Assembly (NCBI GenBank): GCA_002315685.1
Contig: DCHX01000040.1
Span: 1-49,571 of the forward strand
Direction of reading: 5' to 3'
Length of the DNA stretch: 49,571 nt
Origin: Ruminococcaceae bacterium UBA1741
GTDB taxonomy: Bacteria > Bacillota > Clostridia > Oscillospirales > Acutalibacteraceae
Of the stretch, positions 42,856-49,571 are shown piece by piece. Position 1 is the first letter of the stretch. Each line of letters opens with the position of its first letter. The translations under genes were made by a program, and so were the position numbers. Under the pieces are notes generated by a model. That model saw only the letters and a program-made list of their open reading frames with translations. It was not told the DNA's origin and ran no database searches.

Positions 42856-43563
42856 TTAATTATTATTTTTTGATTTTAATTCTCTTTCCGCCTGCGGCAA
42901 GCGCAGATAAATAGGAAGCAGTTCTTCCGAAGTTACCGTATCTTTATTTGCAAAACTTAATAATGAAGCAAAACCGACACCTACGGCAGATTGGTATTTC
43001 AAATGCTCCGGTGCAAGCTTTATATTATTCAATTGAGTGTTTGCTTTACTGTAAAACAAATCGGCACCGTCGCCGCAAATTATTATGTTGTTATTACCGT
43101 AATTTGATTTTAAGTCGGAAATCAAATCCTCACAAAGAACAGCACGGTCATCACAGCATCTTTTTACACAATCGCCTTTTATTTCAAAAATTGCATTGTA
43201 AAATTGATTGCATCTCGCATCCATAACGGCACAAACGGTAGTATCTTGTCCGATAAAACCGTAAGCCATAGATAAAAGCGAAGAAACGGCAACGCAAGGG
43301 AGCCTTTTAGGAGTTGTAATACCTTTTGCAACACTGATACCGATTCGAACACCCGTAAAAGAACCGGGACCTGCCGAAACGGAAACACCCTCAATATCAT
43401 CTATTGAAAGCAGTGCCGATTTAAGAGTAGCTTCAATCATAGGCATTAGTGTTTGCGAATGTGTCAATTTCACATTCATAAAGCTTTGCGCAATAATTTT
43501 GCTATCCTCTGAAATACAAACACTTGCGGGTGAGGCGGAACATTCCAAACTGAGTATTTTCAA
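42856..43563 (-). CDS. tsaB: tRNA threonylcarbamoyladenosine biosynthesis protein TsaB
   Basis: TsaB forms a complex with TsaD and TsaE to make t6A at position 37 of ANN-decoding tRNAs. The ASKHA-fold N-terminus LSLECSASPASVCI and the GPGSFTGVRIGIS motif are clear. I use the TTG at 43563, with AAAGG upstream, so that the gene starts four bases after tsaE; a TTG at 43584 would overlap tsaE and add seven unconserved residues. The 235-residue length fits. tsaD and rimI are not here. Confidence 0.93.
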   Translation of the reverse strand: MKILSLECSASPASVCISEDSKIIAQSFMNVKLTHSQTLMPMIEATLKSALLSIDDIEGVSVSAGPGSFTGVRIGISVAKGITTPKRLPCVAVSSLLSMAYGFIGQDTTVCAVMDARCNQFYNAIFEIKGDCVKRCCDDRAVLCEDLISDLKSNYGNNNIIICGDGADLFYSKANTQLNNIKLAPEHLKYQSAVGVGFASLLSFANKDTVTSEELLPIYLRLPQAERELKSKNNN

Positions 43564-43567
43564 TGTA

Positions 43568-43996
43568 TTACTGCCTTTCGTCAAAAATTGTTATCTTTCT
43601 TGTTTGGTCATCAATTCTCTCGAATTTCACATAAATAGTATTATCTTCAAGCACAAAGGAAATGTTTTCACTCCACTCAATTACAATAACTCCGTTTTCG
43701 TCAAGATAATCAAAATATCCCGTAGAAAATAAATCGTCAAACGAGGAAATTCTATACATATCAAAATGAAAAACAGGTAATCGAGCCGAGCGGTATTCAT
43801 TAACAATCGCAAAGGTAGGGGAGGTTACCTCGCCGTGAAAATCAAGACCTTTTGCAAGTCCGCGGGTAAAACAGGTTTTTCCCATACCGAGATTGCCTAT
43901 GAATGCGATAACTTCGCCGCCGCTTAGATTTTTTGAAAAGTTTTCGGCGATTTCCTCGGTTTCTTCGGGTGAAGAAGAAATGTATTCACAAAACAT
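43568..43996 (-). CDS. tsaE: tRNA threonylcarbamoyladenosine biosynthesis ATPase TsaE
   Basis: TsaE is the small ATPase of the t6A complex. Walker A is GNLGMGKTCFTRGLAKGL, followed by the family motif SPTFAIVNEY and the HFDMYR block, with IEWSEN near the C-terminus. The 142-residue size is typical. It is the first gene of the operon, with a consensus promoter upstream. AAGG lies close to the ATG. Confidence 0.95.
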   Translation of the reverse strand: MFCEYISSSPEETEEIAENFSKNLSGGEVIAFIGNLGMGKTCFTRGLAKGLDFHGEVTSPTFAIVNEYRSARLPVFHFDMYRISSFDDLFSTGYFDYLDENGVIVIEWSENISFVLEDNTIYVKFERIDDQTRKITIFDERQ

Positions 43997-44023
43997 ACCT
44001 TAATCACTTTCTTTCAATCAAAT

Positions 44024-44052
44024 ATAATAACATAAACATATATTTATGTCAA
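44024..44052 (-). promoter_or_regulatory. Promoter for tsaE-tsaB-rpiB-upp
   Basis: On the minus strand TTGACA (44052-44047) and TATTAT (44029-44024) are 17 bases apart, with TGT extending the -10 box. The rest of the 253-base gap to the next gene holds only the opposing promoter. Confidence 0.85.
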
Positions 44053-44142
44053 TTAAAATAAGGCATATTTGACTAATTTTGACTGATATTTTTACTGATA
44101 AAAAATATTTGATATTTTTTTAACAAAATTGTTAAAATGTAT

Positions 44143-44170
44143 TTGCAAAATCTGAAATATATGTTATACT
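44143..44170 (+). promoter_or_regulatory. Promoter of the hydrogenase-associated operon
   Basis: TTGCAA (44143-44148) and TATACT (44165-44170) are 16 bases apart (17 if TTTGCA is taken), with TGT before the -10 box. No other promoter is evident in the next 5 kb, so it probably drives the nine genes from 44250 on. The leader of about 70 bases has no obvious hairpin. Confidence 0.72.
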
Positions 44171-44249
44171 GTATCAGTAAAACTATGTATTGTGTATTTT
44201 TATGTCATATTTACATAGAAAATGCAATTTTGCAAGGAGGATTTTATCA

Positions 44250-44747
44250 ATGAAAAAAGCAACCAGCAAGCTTCCCTTTAACGGCACGCCCGAACAGGAA
44301 GCACAGCTAAAAAAAGTCATCGATGAGTATAAGAGCGATAAATCAAATCTTATGGTTGTAATGCAACACGCTCAGGATATTTACGGATATCTTCCCATTG
44401 AGGTACAAAATATGATAGCAGAGGGTATGGAAGTACCGCTTGAAAAGGTGTACGGTGTTTCTACTTTCTATGCCCAATTTTCTCTTACTCCGAAGGGTAA
44501 GTATAATATTTCGGTTTGCTTGGGAACCGCTTGCTATGTTAAGGGCTCGGGACCGATTTTCGATAAATTAAGCGAAAGACTCGGAATAGGAGCTGACGAA
44601 TGTACCGCTGACGGAAAGTTTTCTCTGACGGCTTGCCGTTGTATCGGCGCTTGCGGATTAGCTCCCGTACTTACGGTGAACGATGAAGTTTACGGTCGTT
44701 TGACTGTTGATGATGTTGATACAATCTTAGATAAATACAAAGATTAA
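44250..44747 (+). CDS. NuoE/HydC-like [2Fe-2S] NADH dehydrogenase/hydrogenase subunit
   Basis: This thioredoxin-fold subunit carries a [2Fe-2S] cluster beside the NADH-oxidising subunit of complex I-like enzymes and bifurcating hydrogenases. The four ligands are Cys90, Cys95, Cys131 and Cys135 (CLGTACYVKG and CRCIGACGLAP). The N-terminal helical part has VMQHAQDIYGYLP and VYGVSTFYAQF, typical of the family. ATG at 44250 follows AAGGAGGA; a longer in-frame start at 44190 lies near the transcription start and is unlikely. It heads the operon that ends with the NuoF-like subunit, its expected partner. Confidence 0.94.
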   Translation: MKKATSKLPFNGTPEQEAQLKKVIDEYKSDKSNLMVVMQHAQDIYGYLPIEVQNMIAEGMEVPLEKVYGVSTFYAQFSLTPKGKYNISVCLGTACYVKGSGPIFDKLSERLGIGADECTADGKFSLTACRCIGACGLAPVLTVNDEVYGRLTVDDVDTILDKYKD

Positions 44748-44773
44748 TCTTTGAAAAAGAGGCTTATTGTTTT

Positions 44774-45127
44774 ATGAAAATCAGCACTTTGAAGGAACTA
44801 CTCGACGCGCAAGTACTTACTTGTGAAGAAAATATGGGTAAGCATGTATATTCTGCTTGCGGATGCGACTTGATGAGCGATGTTCTGGCTTATGTTAAGG
44901 ACCAAGCGGTTTTGCTCACCGGTCTTGTTAATCCTCAGGTTATAAGAACGGCGGAAATGATGGATATGATTTGTGTTGTATTTGTTCGTTCAAAAATGCC
45001 GTCCGAAGAAATGATAAGGCTTGCCGAAGAGAGCGGAATTGTTATTATGCTTAGCAATAAGCGTTTATACGAAGCTTGCGGTATTCTTTACAGTAACGGT
45101 CTTGTAGGTAACAAGGTGAAACCATGA
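44774..45127 (+). CDS. DRTGG-like domain protein 1
   Basis: This is a small cytoplasmic protein of 117 residues with an alternating beta-alpha pattern: LLTGLVNPQVIRTAEMMDM, ICVVFVRSK and GIVIMLSNKRLYEACG. These fit the DRTGG fold seen as a regulatory domain in phosphotransacetylases and in small proteins beside clostridial hydrogenase genes. The namesake motif itself is not conserved. It overlaps the next gene by four bases (ATGA). The role is unknown; regulation by a nucleotide or metabolite is a guess. Confidence 0.75.
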   Translation: MKISTLKELLDAQVLTCEENMGKHVYSACGCDLMSDVLAYVKDQAVLLTGLVNPQVIRTAEMMDMICVVFVRSKMPSEEMIRLAEESGIVIMLSNKRLYEACGILYSNGLVGNKVKP

Positions 45128-45549
45128 ATGACGAATTAGTTTTTCATTTTGATGTTGACGGAGAAGATTTTACTTCTGCGGGTCAAGCATCTGTAATGGT
45201 AAAAAAGAATCTTCGCCGTCTTGGTCTTTCTCCGGAAATCATAAGACGAGTTTCTATTGCTATGTACGAGGGCGAAATCAATATGGTAATTCACGCCGGA
45301 GGCGGTGTTGCCGATGTTAAGGTTATGGAAGACCGTATTGAAATTGTGCTTACCGACCACGGACCCGGCATTTCAAATATTGATATGGCTATGCAGGAAG
45401 GCTTTTCTACGGCTACCGACACAATAAGAACATTGGGCTTTGGTGCCGGAATGGGACTTCCTAATATGAAAAGATACAGTGATACGATGGATATTAAATC
45501 GACGGTCGGTGTCGGTACTACTATCACTATGACAGTTAACATTCAATAG
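45124..45549 (+). CDS. GHKL ATPase, anti-sigma factor/RsbW-like
   Basis: The 141-residue protein is a stand-alone histidine-kinase-type ATPase domain. The N box is in IAMYEGEINMVIHA, the G1 box LTDHGPGI, and the G2 region FGAGMGLPNMKRYSD. There is no phospho-accepting His domain and no sensor domain, so it resembles anti-sigma factor kinases that phosphorylate a partner Ser or Thr. No cognate anti-anti-sigma factor is visible, so the target is unknown. The ATG overlaps the previous gene; the next starts nine bases later. Confidence 0.85.
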   Translation: MNDELVFHFDVDGEDFTSAGQASVMVKKNLRRLGLSPEIIRRVSIAMYEGEINMVIHAGGGVADVKVMEDRIEIVLTDHGPGISNIDMAMQEGFSTATDTIRTLGFGAGMGLPNMKRYSDTMDIKSTVGVGTTITMTVNIQ

Positions 45550-45558
45550 AGTGATATT

Positions 45559-46809
45559 ATGAGCAGCTATGAGCATTCAGTTGTAATTAATTTAGATAAG
45601 TGTACCGGTTGTACGGCTTGTATTAAGCATTGTCCTACCGAGGCTATCAGAATTAAAAACGGTAAAGCCGAAATAAATGACGAACGCTGCATAGATTGTG
45701 GCGAATGTATTCGTGTTTGTCCGCATAAGGCTAAAAAAGCTATTTGCGGACAGCTTAAAAATATGGAGCGATTTAAGTGGAAGATAGCACTGCCTGCTCC
45801 TACGCTTTACGGTCAGTTTGAAAACCTTGAAGACATTGATTATGTTCTTGACGGTTTGCTTAAAATCGGCTTTGATGATGTATTTGAGGTATCAAAGGCG
45901 GCAGAGCTTGTTTCGGCATACACCCGTAAATATCTTAAAACAGAGGGCGTTAAAAAACCGGCTATCAGTTCGGCGTGTCCTGTGGTTGTAAGGCTGATAG
46001 GACTTCGTTTTCCTTCTCTTAGTGAAAATTTGATTCATATGCTTCCTCCTATGGAGGTTGCGGCAAGACTTGCAAAAGAAAAAGCCGCGAAAGAGCATCC
46101 CGAGCTAAAACCGGAGGAAATCGGTGTTTGTTTTATCACGCCTTGTCCTGCTAAATCAAGTTATGTTAAAAACGGGTTTGCGGAATATAAATCTTCCGTT
46201 GATGAGGTTGTTTCAATTAGCGATATTTACTTCCTGCTTATCGGCGAAATGGAATTGGGCAGTGATATAAAGCAACTTTCACAATCGGGAATGATTGGTG
46301 TCGGTTGGGCTCGTACCGGTGGCGAAGCAACGGCTATTTTCAATGAAAATTATCTTGCGGCTGACGGTATTGAAAATGTTAATAAGCTTTTAGACCAAAT
46401 TGAAAACGGTAATATACCTCAACTTGAATTTATTGAGCTTAATGCCTGTACGGGCGGTTGTGTCGGCGGAGTTTTAACAATGCAAAATCCGTTTATCGCA
46501 AAAGCAAAGCTTCAAATTTTAAGAAGATATTTACCTGTTTCTCAAAATACACCTTCAAAGGACGAACTCGAATATATACCTAACTGTTATTTGTTTAATG
46601 AGCTTCCTGAGTATCCGCCGATTTCAAGACTCAGTGATAATATCGCCGAGTCGATGAGAATGATGTCTGATATTCAAAAGCTTCGTAACAATTTACCGGG
46701 TATCGACTGCGGCTCTTGCGGTGCTCCTAATTGCAGAGCTTTTGCCGAAGATGTAATTAAAGGTCTTGCCGATATTAAGTCTTGTAGAATATTAGACGAT
46801 AAGGAGTGA
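45559..46809 (+). CDS. [FeFe]-hydrogenase-like H-cluster protein, probably sensory
   Basis: Domains in order: two [4Fe-4S] ferredoxin clusters (Cys15/18/21/25 and Cys44/47/50/54), an H-cluster domain (about residues 75-330) and a C-terminal four-Cys FeS domain (Cys384/387/392/409; DCGSCGAPNC). The four H-cluster cysteines are kept: Cys140 (SSACP), Cys196 (TPCPAK), Cys297 and Cys301 (ACTGGC). The catalytic environment is altered: the proton-transfer Cys of TSCCP is Ala139, the Met of MPC is Thr194, and the Met of EMAC is Asn295. This matches sensory (HydS-type) proteins more than catalytic HydA, but there is no PAS domain. It lies between separate ATPase genes, so the output may act in trans. 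No maturase genes are here. Confidence 0.88.
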   Translation: MSSYEHSVVINLDKCTGCTACIKHCPTEAIRIKNGKAEINDERCIDCGECIRVCPHKAKKAICGQLKNMERFKWKIALPAPTLYGQFENLEDIDYVLDGLLKIGFDDVFEVSKAAELVSAYTRKYLKTEGVKKPAISSACPVVVRLIGLRFPSLSENLIHMLPPMEVAARLAKEKAAKEHPELKPEEIGVCFITPCPAKSSYVKNGFAEYKSSVDEVVSISDIYFLLIGEMELGSDIKQLSQSGMIGVGWARTGGEATAIFNENYLAADGIENVNKLLDQIENGNIPQLEFIELNACTGGCVGGVLTMQNPFIAKAKLQILRRYLPVSQNTPSKDELEYIPNCYLFNELPEYPPISRLSDNIAESMRMMSDIQKLRNNLPGIDCGSCGAPNCRAFAEDVIKGLADIKSCRILDDKE

Positions 46810-47147
46810 TTTTTATAACAGTTCAAAATCTTTGCAATAACTGCGGTTTTGAACCGCTCAACATTCCTTTTCCGAATAGAGAGATTAAAGGCGGTTACTG
46901 CGGCGACCTATTAAGCTGGGTTATGGGACGAGCAGGTGAAGATAATGCGTGGATAACCATTATGTCAAATATAAATGTTATCGCCGTTGCAACCCTTGCC
47001 GATGTTTCCTGTGTTATTTTTTCCGAAGGCACCCGTCCCGATGACGAGGTTTTAAGCGTTGCTAAGGAAAAGGAAGTTAATTTAATTGTTTCTCCGCTTA
47101 ACACTTACGATACCGCCGTAAAAATTTCGGGTTATATAAATGAATAA
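46806..47147 (+). CDS. DRTGG-like domain protein 2
   Basis: This small protein (113 residues from the GTG) has the same alternating pattern as the first DRTGG-like protein: WITIMSNINVIAVATLADVSC, VIFSEG and NLIVSPLNTYDTAVKI. It also has a short N-terminal segment with two Cys (NLCNNCGFEPLN). The start is uncertain. The GTG at 46806 overlaps the AAGGAG ribosome binding site (46801-46806); an ATA at 46815 is at the proper distance. It overlaps genes on both sides by a few bases, so it is translationally coupled. Confidence 0.72.
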   Translation: MIFITVQNLCNNCGFEPLNIPFPNREIKGGYCGDLLSWVMGRAGEDNAWITIMSNINVIAVATLADVSCVIFSEGTRPDDEVLSVAKEKEVNLIVSPLNTYDTAVKISGYINE

Positions 47148-47865
47148 GTATTATTACGATTTGCATATTCATTCCTGTCTGTCTCCTTGCGGTGATGACG
47201 ATAACACCCCCAACAATATCGCCGGGATGGCAACCCTTTGCGGACTTAATATAGTAGCTCTCACCGACCATAATACCTGTAAAAACTGTCCTGCTTTTTT
47301 TAAGGCGGCAAAAAAATACGGAATTATTCCGGTTGCGGGTATGGAGCTTACTACAAGCGAAGACATTCATATTATTTGTTTGTTTGAAACGCTTGAAGCG
47401 GCTATGGATTTTGATTTTTATGTTGATAAGCATAGAATTAAAATCGAAAACCGTGTTGATATTTTCGGTAATCAATTTATTCTTGACGGTGATGATAACA
47501 TAATCGGCAGTGATAAATATTTATTATCTAACGCTACCGACTTGTCTATTGATGATGCGGCGAAAATTGTGCCTCAATACAACGGCATTTGCTATCCGGC
47601 ACATATTGATAGGCAATCAAACGGAATTATTACCGTATTAGGTACTTTTCCGTCATCTCCCGAATTTAAGTGCATTGAACTTAACAATTCGGAAAATAGG
47701 GAAGAGTACATAAAAAAATATTCTTTGTTTGACAAAAAAATTATTGTAAGCTCTGATGCACACATACTTACAAGTATGCGGGATAAAGAGAACTGTTTTG
47801 AGCTTGACGACGAACCTTACAGCAGTGATTTTGTCAGAAGCAATATGTTTAGAATGTTGAGATGA
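47140..47865 (+). CDS. PHP domain phosphoesterase
   Basis: PHP proteins are metal-dependent phosphoesterases related to histidinol phosphatase. The ligands appear in DLHIHSCLSPCG (His9, His11), ALTDHNTC, GMELTT, CYPAHIDRQ and SSDAHIL. The 241-residue size fits the stand-alone TrpH-like or YciV-like group. The overlap of eight bases with the previous gene shows it is part of this operon. Its substrate could be a nucleotide or a phosphoprotein in the same module; that is inference. Confidence 0.88.
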   Translation: MNKYYYDLHIHSCLSPCGDDDNTPNNIAGMATLCGLNIVALTDHNTCKNCPAFFKAAKKYGIIPVAGMELTTSEDIHIICLFETLEAAMDFDFYVDKHRIKIENRVDIFGNQFILDGDDNIIGSDKYLLSNATDLSIDDAAKIVPQYNGICYPAHIDRQSNGIITVLGTFPSSPEFKCIELNNSENREEYIKKYSLFDKKIIVSSDAHILTSMRDKENCFELDDEPYSSDFVRSNMFRMLR

Positions 47866-47869
47866 TATT

Positions 47870-48412
47870 TTGAAAGAATTGTCCTTAAATATTCTTGATA
47901 TTACGGAAAATTCGGTCAAAGCCGGTGCAACACTTACTGAAATTTTGATTGACGAAACCGATAATTTGCTTACAATCAAAATTAAGGATAACGGTTGCGG
48001 TATGAACGAAGAAACCGTAAAATCGGTTGTTGACCCTTTTTATACAACAAGAACAACAAGAAAAGTAGGACTCGGCGTTCCGCTTATCAAACTTGCGGCG
48101 GAACAAACAGGCGGAAAATTCAGTATAGAATCAAGTGTAGATGAAATAAATCACGGAACGCTTATTACCGCTGAATTTGTTAAAGGTCATATTGATTTTA
48201 CTCCGCTTGGCGACATTGTTTCAACAATTACCACCTTGATTCAAGGTCATCCCGATACTGATTTTAAGTTTGTCCATAATAAAAACGGTGCTGCTGTTTC
48301 ACTTATGACAACTGAAATCAGAGATGTACTCGGCGATGTGCCGTTAAACACTTATGATGTAATCAAATGGATTGAAGATTATTTGTTTGAGCAATATAAT
48401 GAAATCCACTGA
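47870..48412 (+). CDS. GHKL ATPase (histidine kinase-like) 2
   Basis: The start is a TTG at 47870, five bases after the PHP gene. The N-terminal 100 residues are a GHKL ATPase: N box NILDITENSVKAGA, G1 KDNGCGM, then FYTTRTTRKVGLGVPLIKLAAEQTGG. The C-terminal part (residues 105-180) is an extra domain with VSTITTLIQGHPDTDF and YDVIKWIEDYLFE, of unknown fold. There is no His phospho-acceptor or sensor. It differs from the RsbW-like protein of the same operon, so two different kinase-type ATPases are present. Confidence 0.85.
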   Translation: MKELSLNILDITENSVKAGATLTEILIDETDNLLTIKIKDNGCGMNEETVKSVVDPFYTTRTTRKVGLGVPLIKLAAEQTGGKFSIESSVDEINHGTLITAEFVKGHIDFTPLGDIVSTITTLIQGHPDTDFKFVHNKNGAAVSLMTTEIRDVLGDVPLNTYDVIKWIEDYLFEQYNEIH

Positions 48413-48450
48413 TTTATAAATTTGTAATTTTTAGAAAGGAAGATATATAT

Positions 48451-48822
48451 ATGAAATCATTAGCAGAATTGCAAGCCATTAAGGACAAAATGAAGGACAA
48501 GGTTGTTCTTCGTGAAGGCTCCGGCGACATTCGTGTCGTTGTTGGTATGGCAACATGCGGTATTGCCGCAGGTGCCCGTCCTGTTCTTAACGCTTTCGTT
48601 GAGGGAGTTAATGCAGAAGGTCTTTCTGAAAAGGTTAGCGTTTCTCAAACCGGTTGTATCGGTATTTGTCAATTCGAGCCTGTTGTTGAGGTTTTCGAAG
48701 CAGGTAAAGAAAAGGTTACCTATGTAAAGATGACTGCCGAAAAAGCTAAAGAAGTTGTAGAAAAACATCTTAAAGGCGGTAATGTTATTAGTGAATATAC
48801 CATTGCTGCTTCCAAGTTATAA
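48451..48822 (+). CDS. Thioredoxin-like [2Fe-2S] ferredoxin
   Basis: This 123-residue protein is a thioredoxin-fold ferredoxin like those fused to, or beside, HydB. The ligands are in GMATCGIAAGARP and QTGCIGICQFEP (C-x4-type plus C-x3-C spacing, with the first pair reduced to one Cys). It is an electron carrier for the NuoF-like protein downstream. GAAAGGAAG precedes the ATG. The gap to nuoF is 16 bases. Confidence 0.88.
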   Translation: MKSLAELQAIKDKMKDKVVLREGSGDIRVVVGMATCGIAAGARPVLNAFVEGVNAEGLSEKVSVSQTGCIGICQFEPVVEVFEAGKEKVTYVKMTAEKAKEVVEKHLKGGNVISEYTIAASKL

Positions 48823-48838
48823 TCTGGAGGTTTAATTT

Positions 48839-49571
48839 ATGATTCGTGCACATGTACTTATTTGCGGCGGAACAGGTTGTACCTCGTCAGGTAGTAAAGC
48901 AATTCAAAAGGCTTTTGCTGAAAATATTGAAGCAAACGGTCTTTCGGAAGAGGTAAAAGTAGTTCAGACCGGTTGTTTCGGTCTTTGTGCTTTGGGCCCG
49001 GTTGTTATTGTATATCCTGACGGTACTTTTTATAGCCGTGTAACTCCCGACGATGTTAAGGAAATCGTTTCGGAACATTTGTTAAAGGGTAGAGTTGTTG
49101 AGCGCCTTGTATATAATGATACCGGTGCAAATGCCGATGAAATTATCGGTAACGTATCCCTTGGCGATACAGCATTCTACAAGTCCCAAAACCGTGTGGT
49201 TCTTCGTAACTGCGGTGTTATTGACCCTGAAAATATCGAAGAATACATAGCTATGGACGGTTATGCCGCTCTCGGTAAGGTTTTAACCGAAATGACACCT
49301 GAGGATGTAATTAAGGTTGTTACCGATTCGGGACTTCGTGGCCGTGGCGGCGGTGGATTCCCAACCGGTAGAAAGTGGTCTTTATGTGCTCCTAATAAGG
49401 CACCGCAAAAGTATGTTGTTTGTAACGCCGATGAAGGCGATCCGGGTGCATTTATGGACCGTTCCGTTTTGGAAGGCGACCCGCATTGTATTATCGAAGC
49501 TATGACTATCGCAGGTTATGCTATCGGTGCTACTAAGGGTTATGTTTATGTTCGTGCTGAATATCCTATCG
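48839..49571 (+). CDS. NuoF/HydB-like NADH-binding subunit (3' end outside window)
   Basis: The frame is open from the ATG at 48839 to the window edge (244 codons and one base). The N-terminus is a thioredoxin-like [2Fe-2S] domain (CGGTGCTSSG and GCFGLCALGP). The flavin- and NADH-binding part begins at GLRGRGGGGFPTGRKW and CNADEGDPGAFMDR. This is the FMN subunit where electrons from NADH are split in bifurcating hydrogenases. CTGGAGG precedes the ATG. The catalytic HydA is expected next, beyond the edge, but is not seen. Confidence 0.95.
   Translation, partial: MIRAHVLICGGTGCTSSGSKAIQKAFAENIEANGLSEEVKVVQTGCFGLCALGPVVIVYPDGTFYSRVTPDDVKEIVSEHLLKGRVVERLVYNDTGANADEIIGNVSLGDTAFYKSQNRVVLRNCGVIDPENIEEYIAMDGYAALGKVLTEMTPEDVIKVVTDSGLRGRGGGGFPTGRKWSLCAPNKAPQKYVVCNADEGDPGAFMDRSVLEGDPHCIIEAMTIAGYAIGATKGYVYVRAEYPI

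Noticed and set aside
1..49571. Insertion sequences, prophage or integrated elements
   Set aside because: No transposase, integrase or phage gene and no flanking duplication was seen; gene content is mostly conserved core.

Overview
The window is an AT-rich, gene-dense bacterial chromosome segment. It suggests an anaerobic, Gram-positive member of the Clostridia, probably in the Ruminococcaceae/Oscillospiraceae region. The reasons are strong GGAGG-type ribosome binding sites, frequent TTG and GTG starts, extended -10 promoters, AddAB instead of RecBCD, a DnaD plus DnaC/DnaI-type helicase-loading pair, a class B sortase, RbgA, DUF1540/DUF421/DUF4363 proteins and an operon for an electron-bifurcating [FeFe]-hydrogenase type complex. 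No mobile element, CRISPR array, rRNA or prophage was seen, and there is no gene-free stretch over 300 bases. The placement is inferred from gene content only.

Layout, left to right. Bases 1-22 hold the 5' end of a tRNA-Leu leaving the window on the minus strand, divergent from rpsT. Then come uvrC, a cyclophilin, rfbA with two family 2 glycosyltransferases, and addB-addA (5.9-12.7 kb). rodA, rpsB-tsf and rplS-lepB-rbgA-rnhB-yraN plus an M19 dipeptidase follow to 19.7 kb, then thrC, a small DUF1540 protein and a metallophosphoesterase. The protein quality-control run tig-clpP-clpX (22.3-25.7 kb) precedes mnmE-mnmG and an LUD-domain protein. Next are serS, a sortase, a DnaD-like protein and a helicase-loader ATPase. 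From 34.0 to 37.7 kb the minus strand carries an amino-acid ABC importer and a DUF421/DUF4363 pair. The plus strand then has a polysaccharide-type ABC exporter and two tandem CNNM/CorC-like membrane proteins. A minus-strand operon tsaE-tsaB-rpiB-upp follows.

The last 5.3 kb is the most interesting part. One promoter (44143-44170) appears to drive nine tightly packed genes: a NuoE-like [2Fe-2S] protein, a DRTGG-like protein, an RsbW-like ATPase, an H-cluster-domain protein that keeps the iron-sulphur ligand cysteines but not the proton-transfer cysteine, a second DRTGG-like protein, a PHP phosphoesterase, a second GHKL ATPase, a thioredoxin-like [2Fe-2S] protein and a NuoF-like NADH/FMN subunit cut by the window edge. 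My reading is that electron-bifurcating hydrogenase subunits are interleaved with a putative hydrogen or redox signalling module. The electron-transfer roles follow from family knowledge; the signalling role is inference.

Other points worth attention: the ABC importer's binding protein appears circularly permuted, with the segment that is normally C-terminal placed just after the lipobox. An array of TGCA-N-TGCA dyads resembling ARG boxes lies over and upstream of its promoter. Trigger factor has a histone H1-like Lys/Ala/Thr tail. uvrC has no canonical start codon at its conserved N-terminus. The rplS leader has two segments able to pair with the Shine-Dalgarno sequence.
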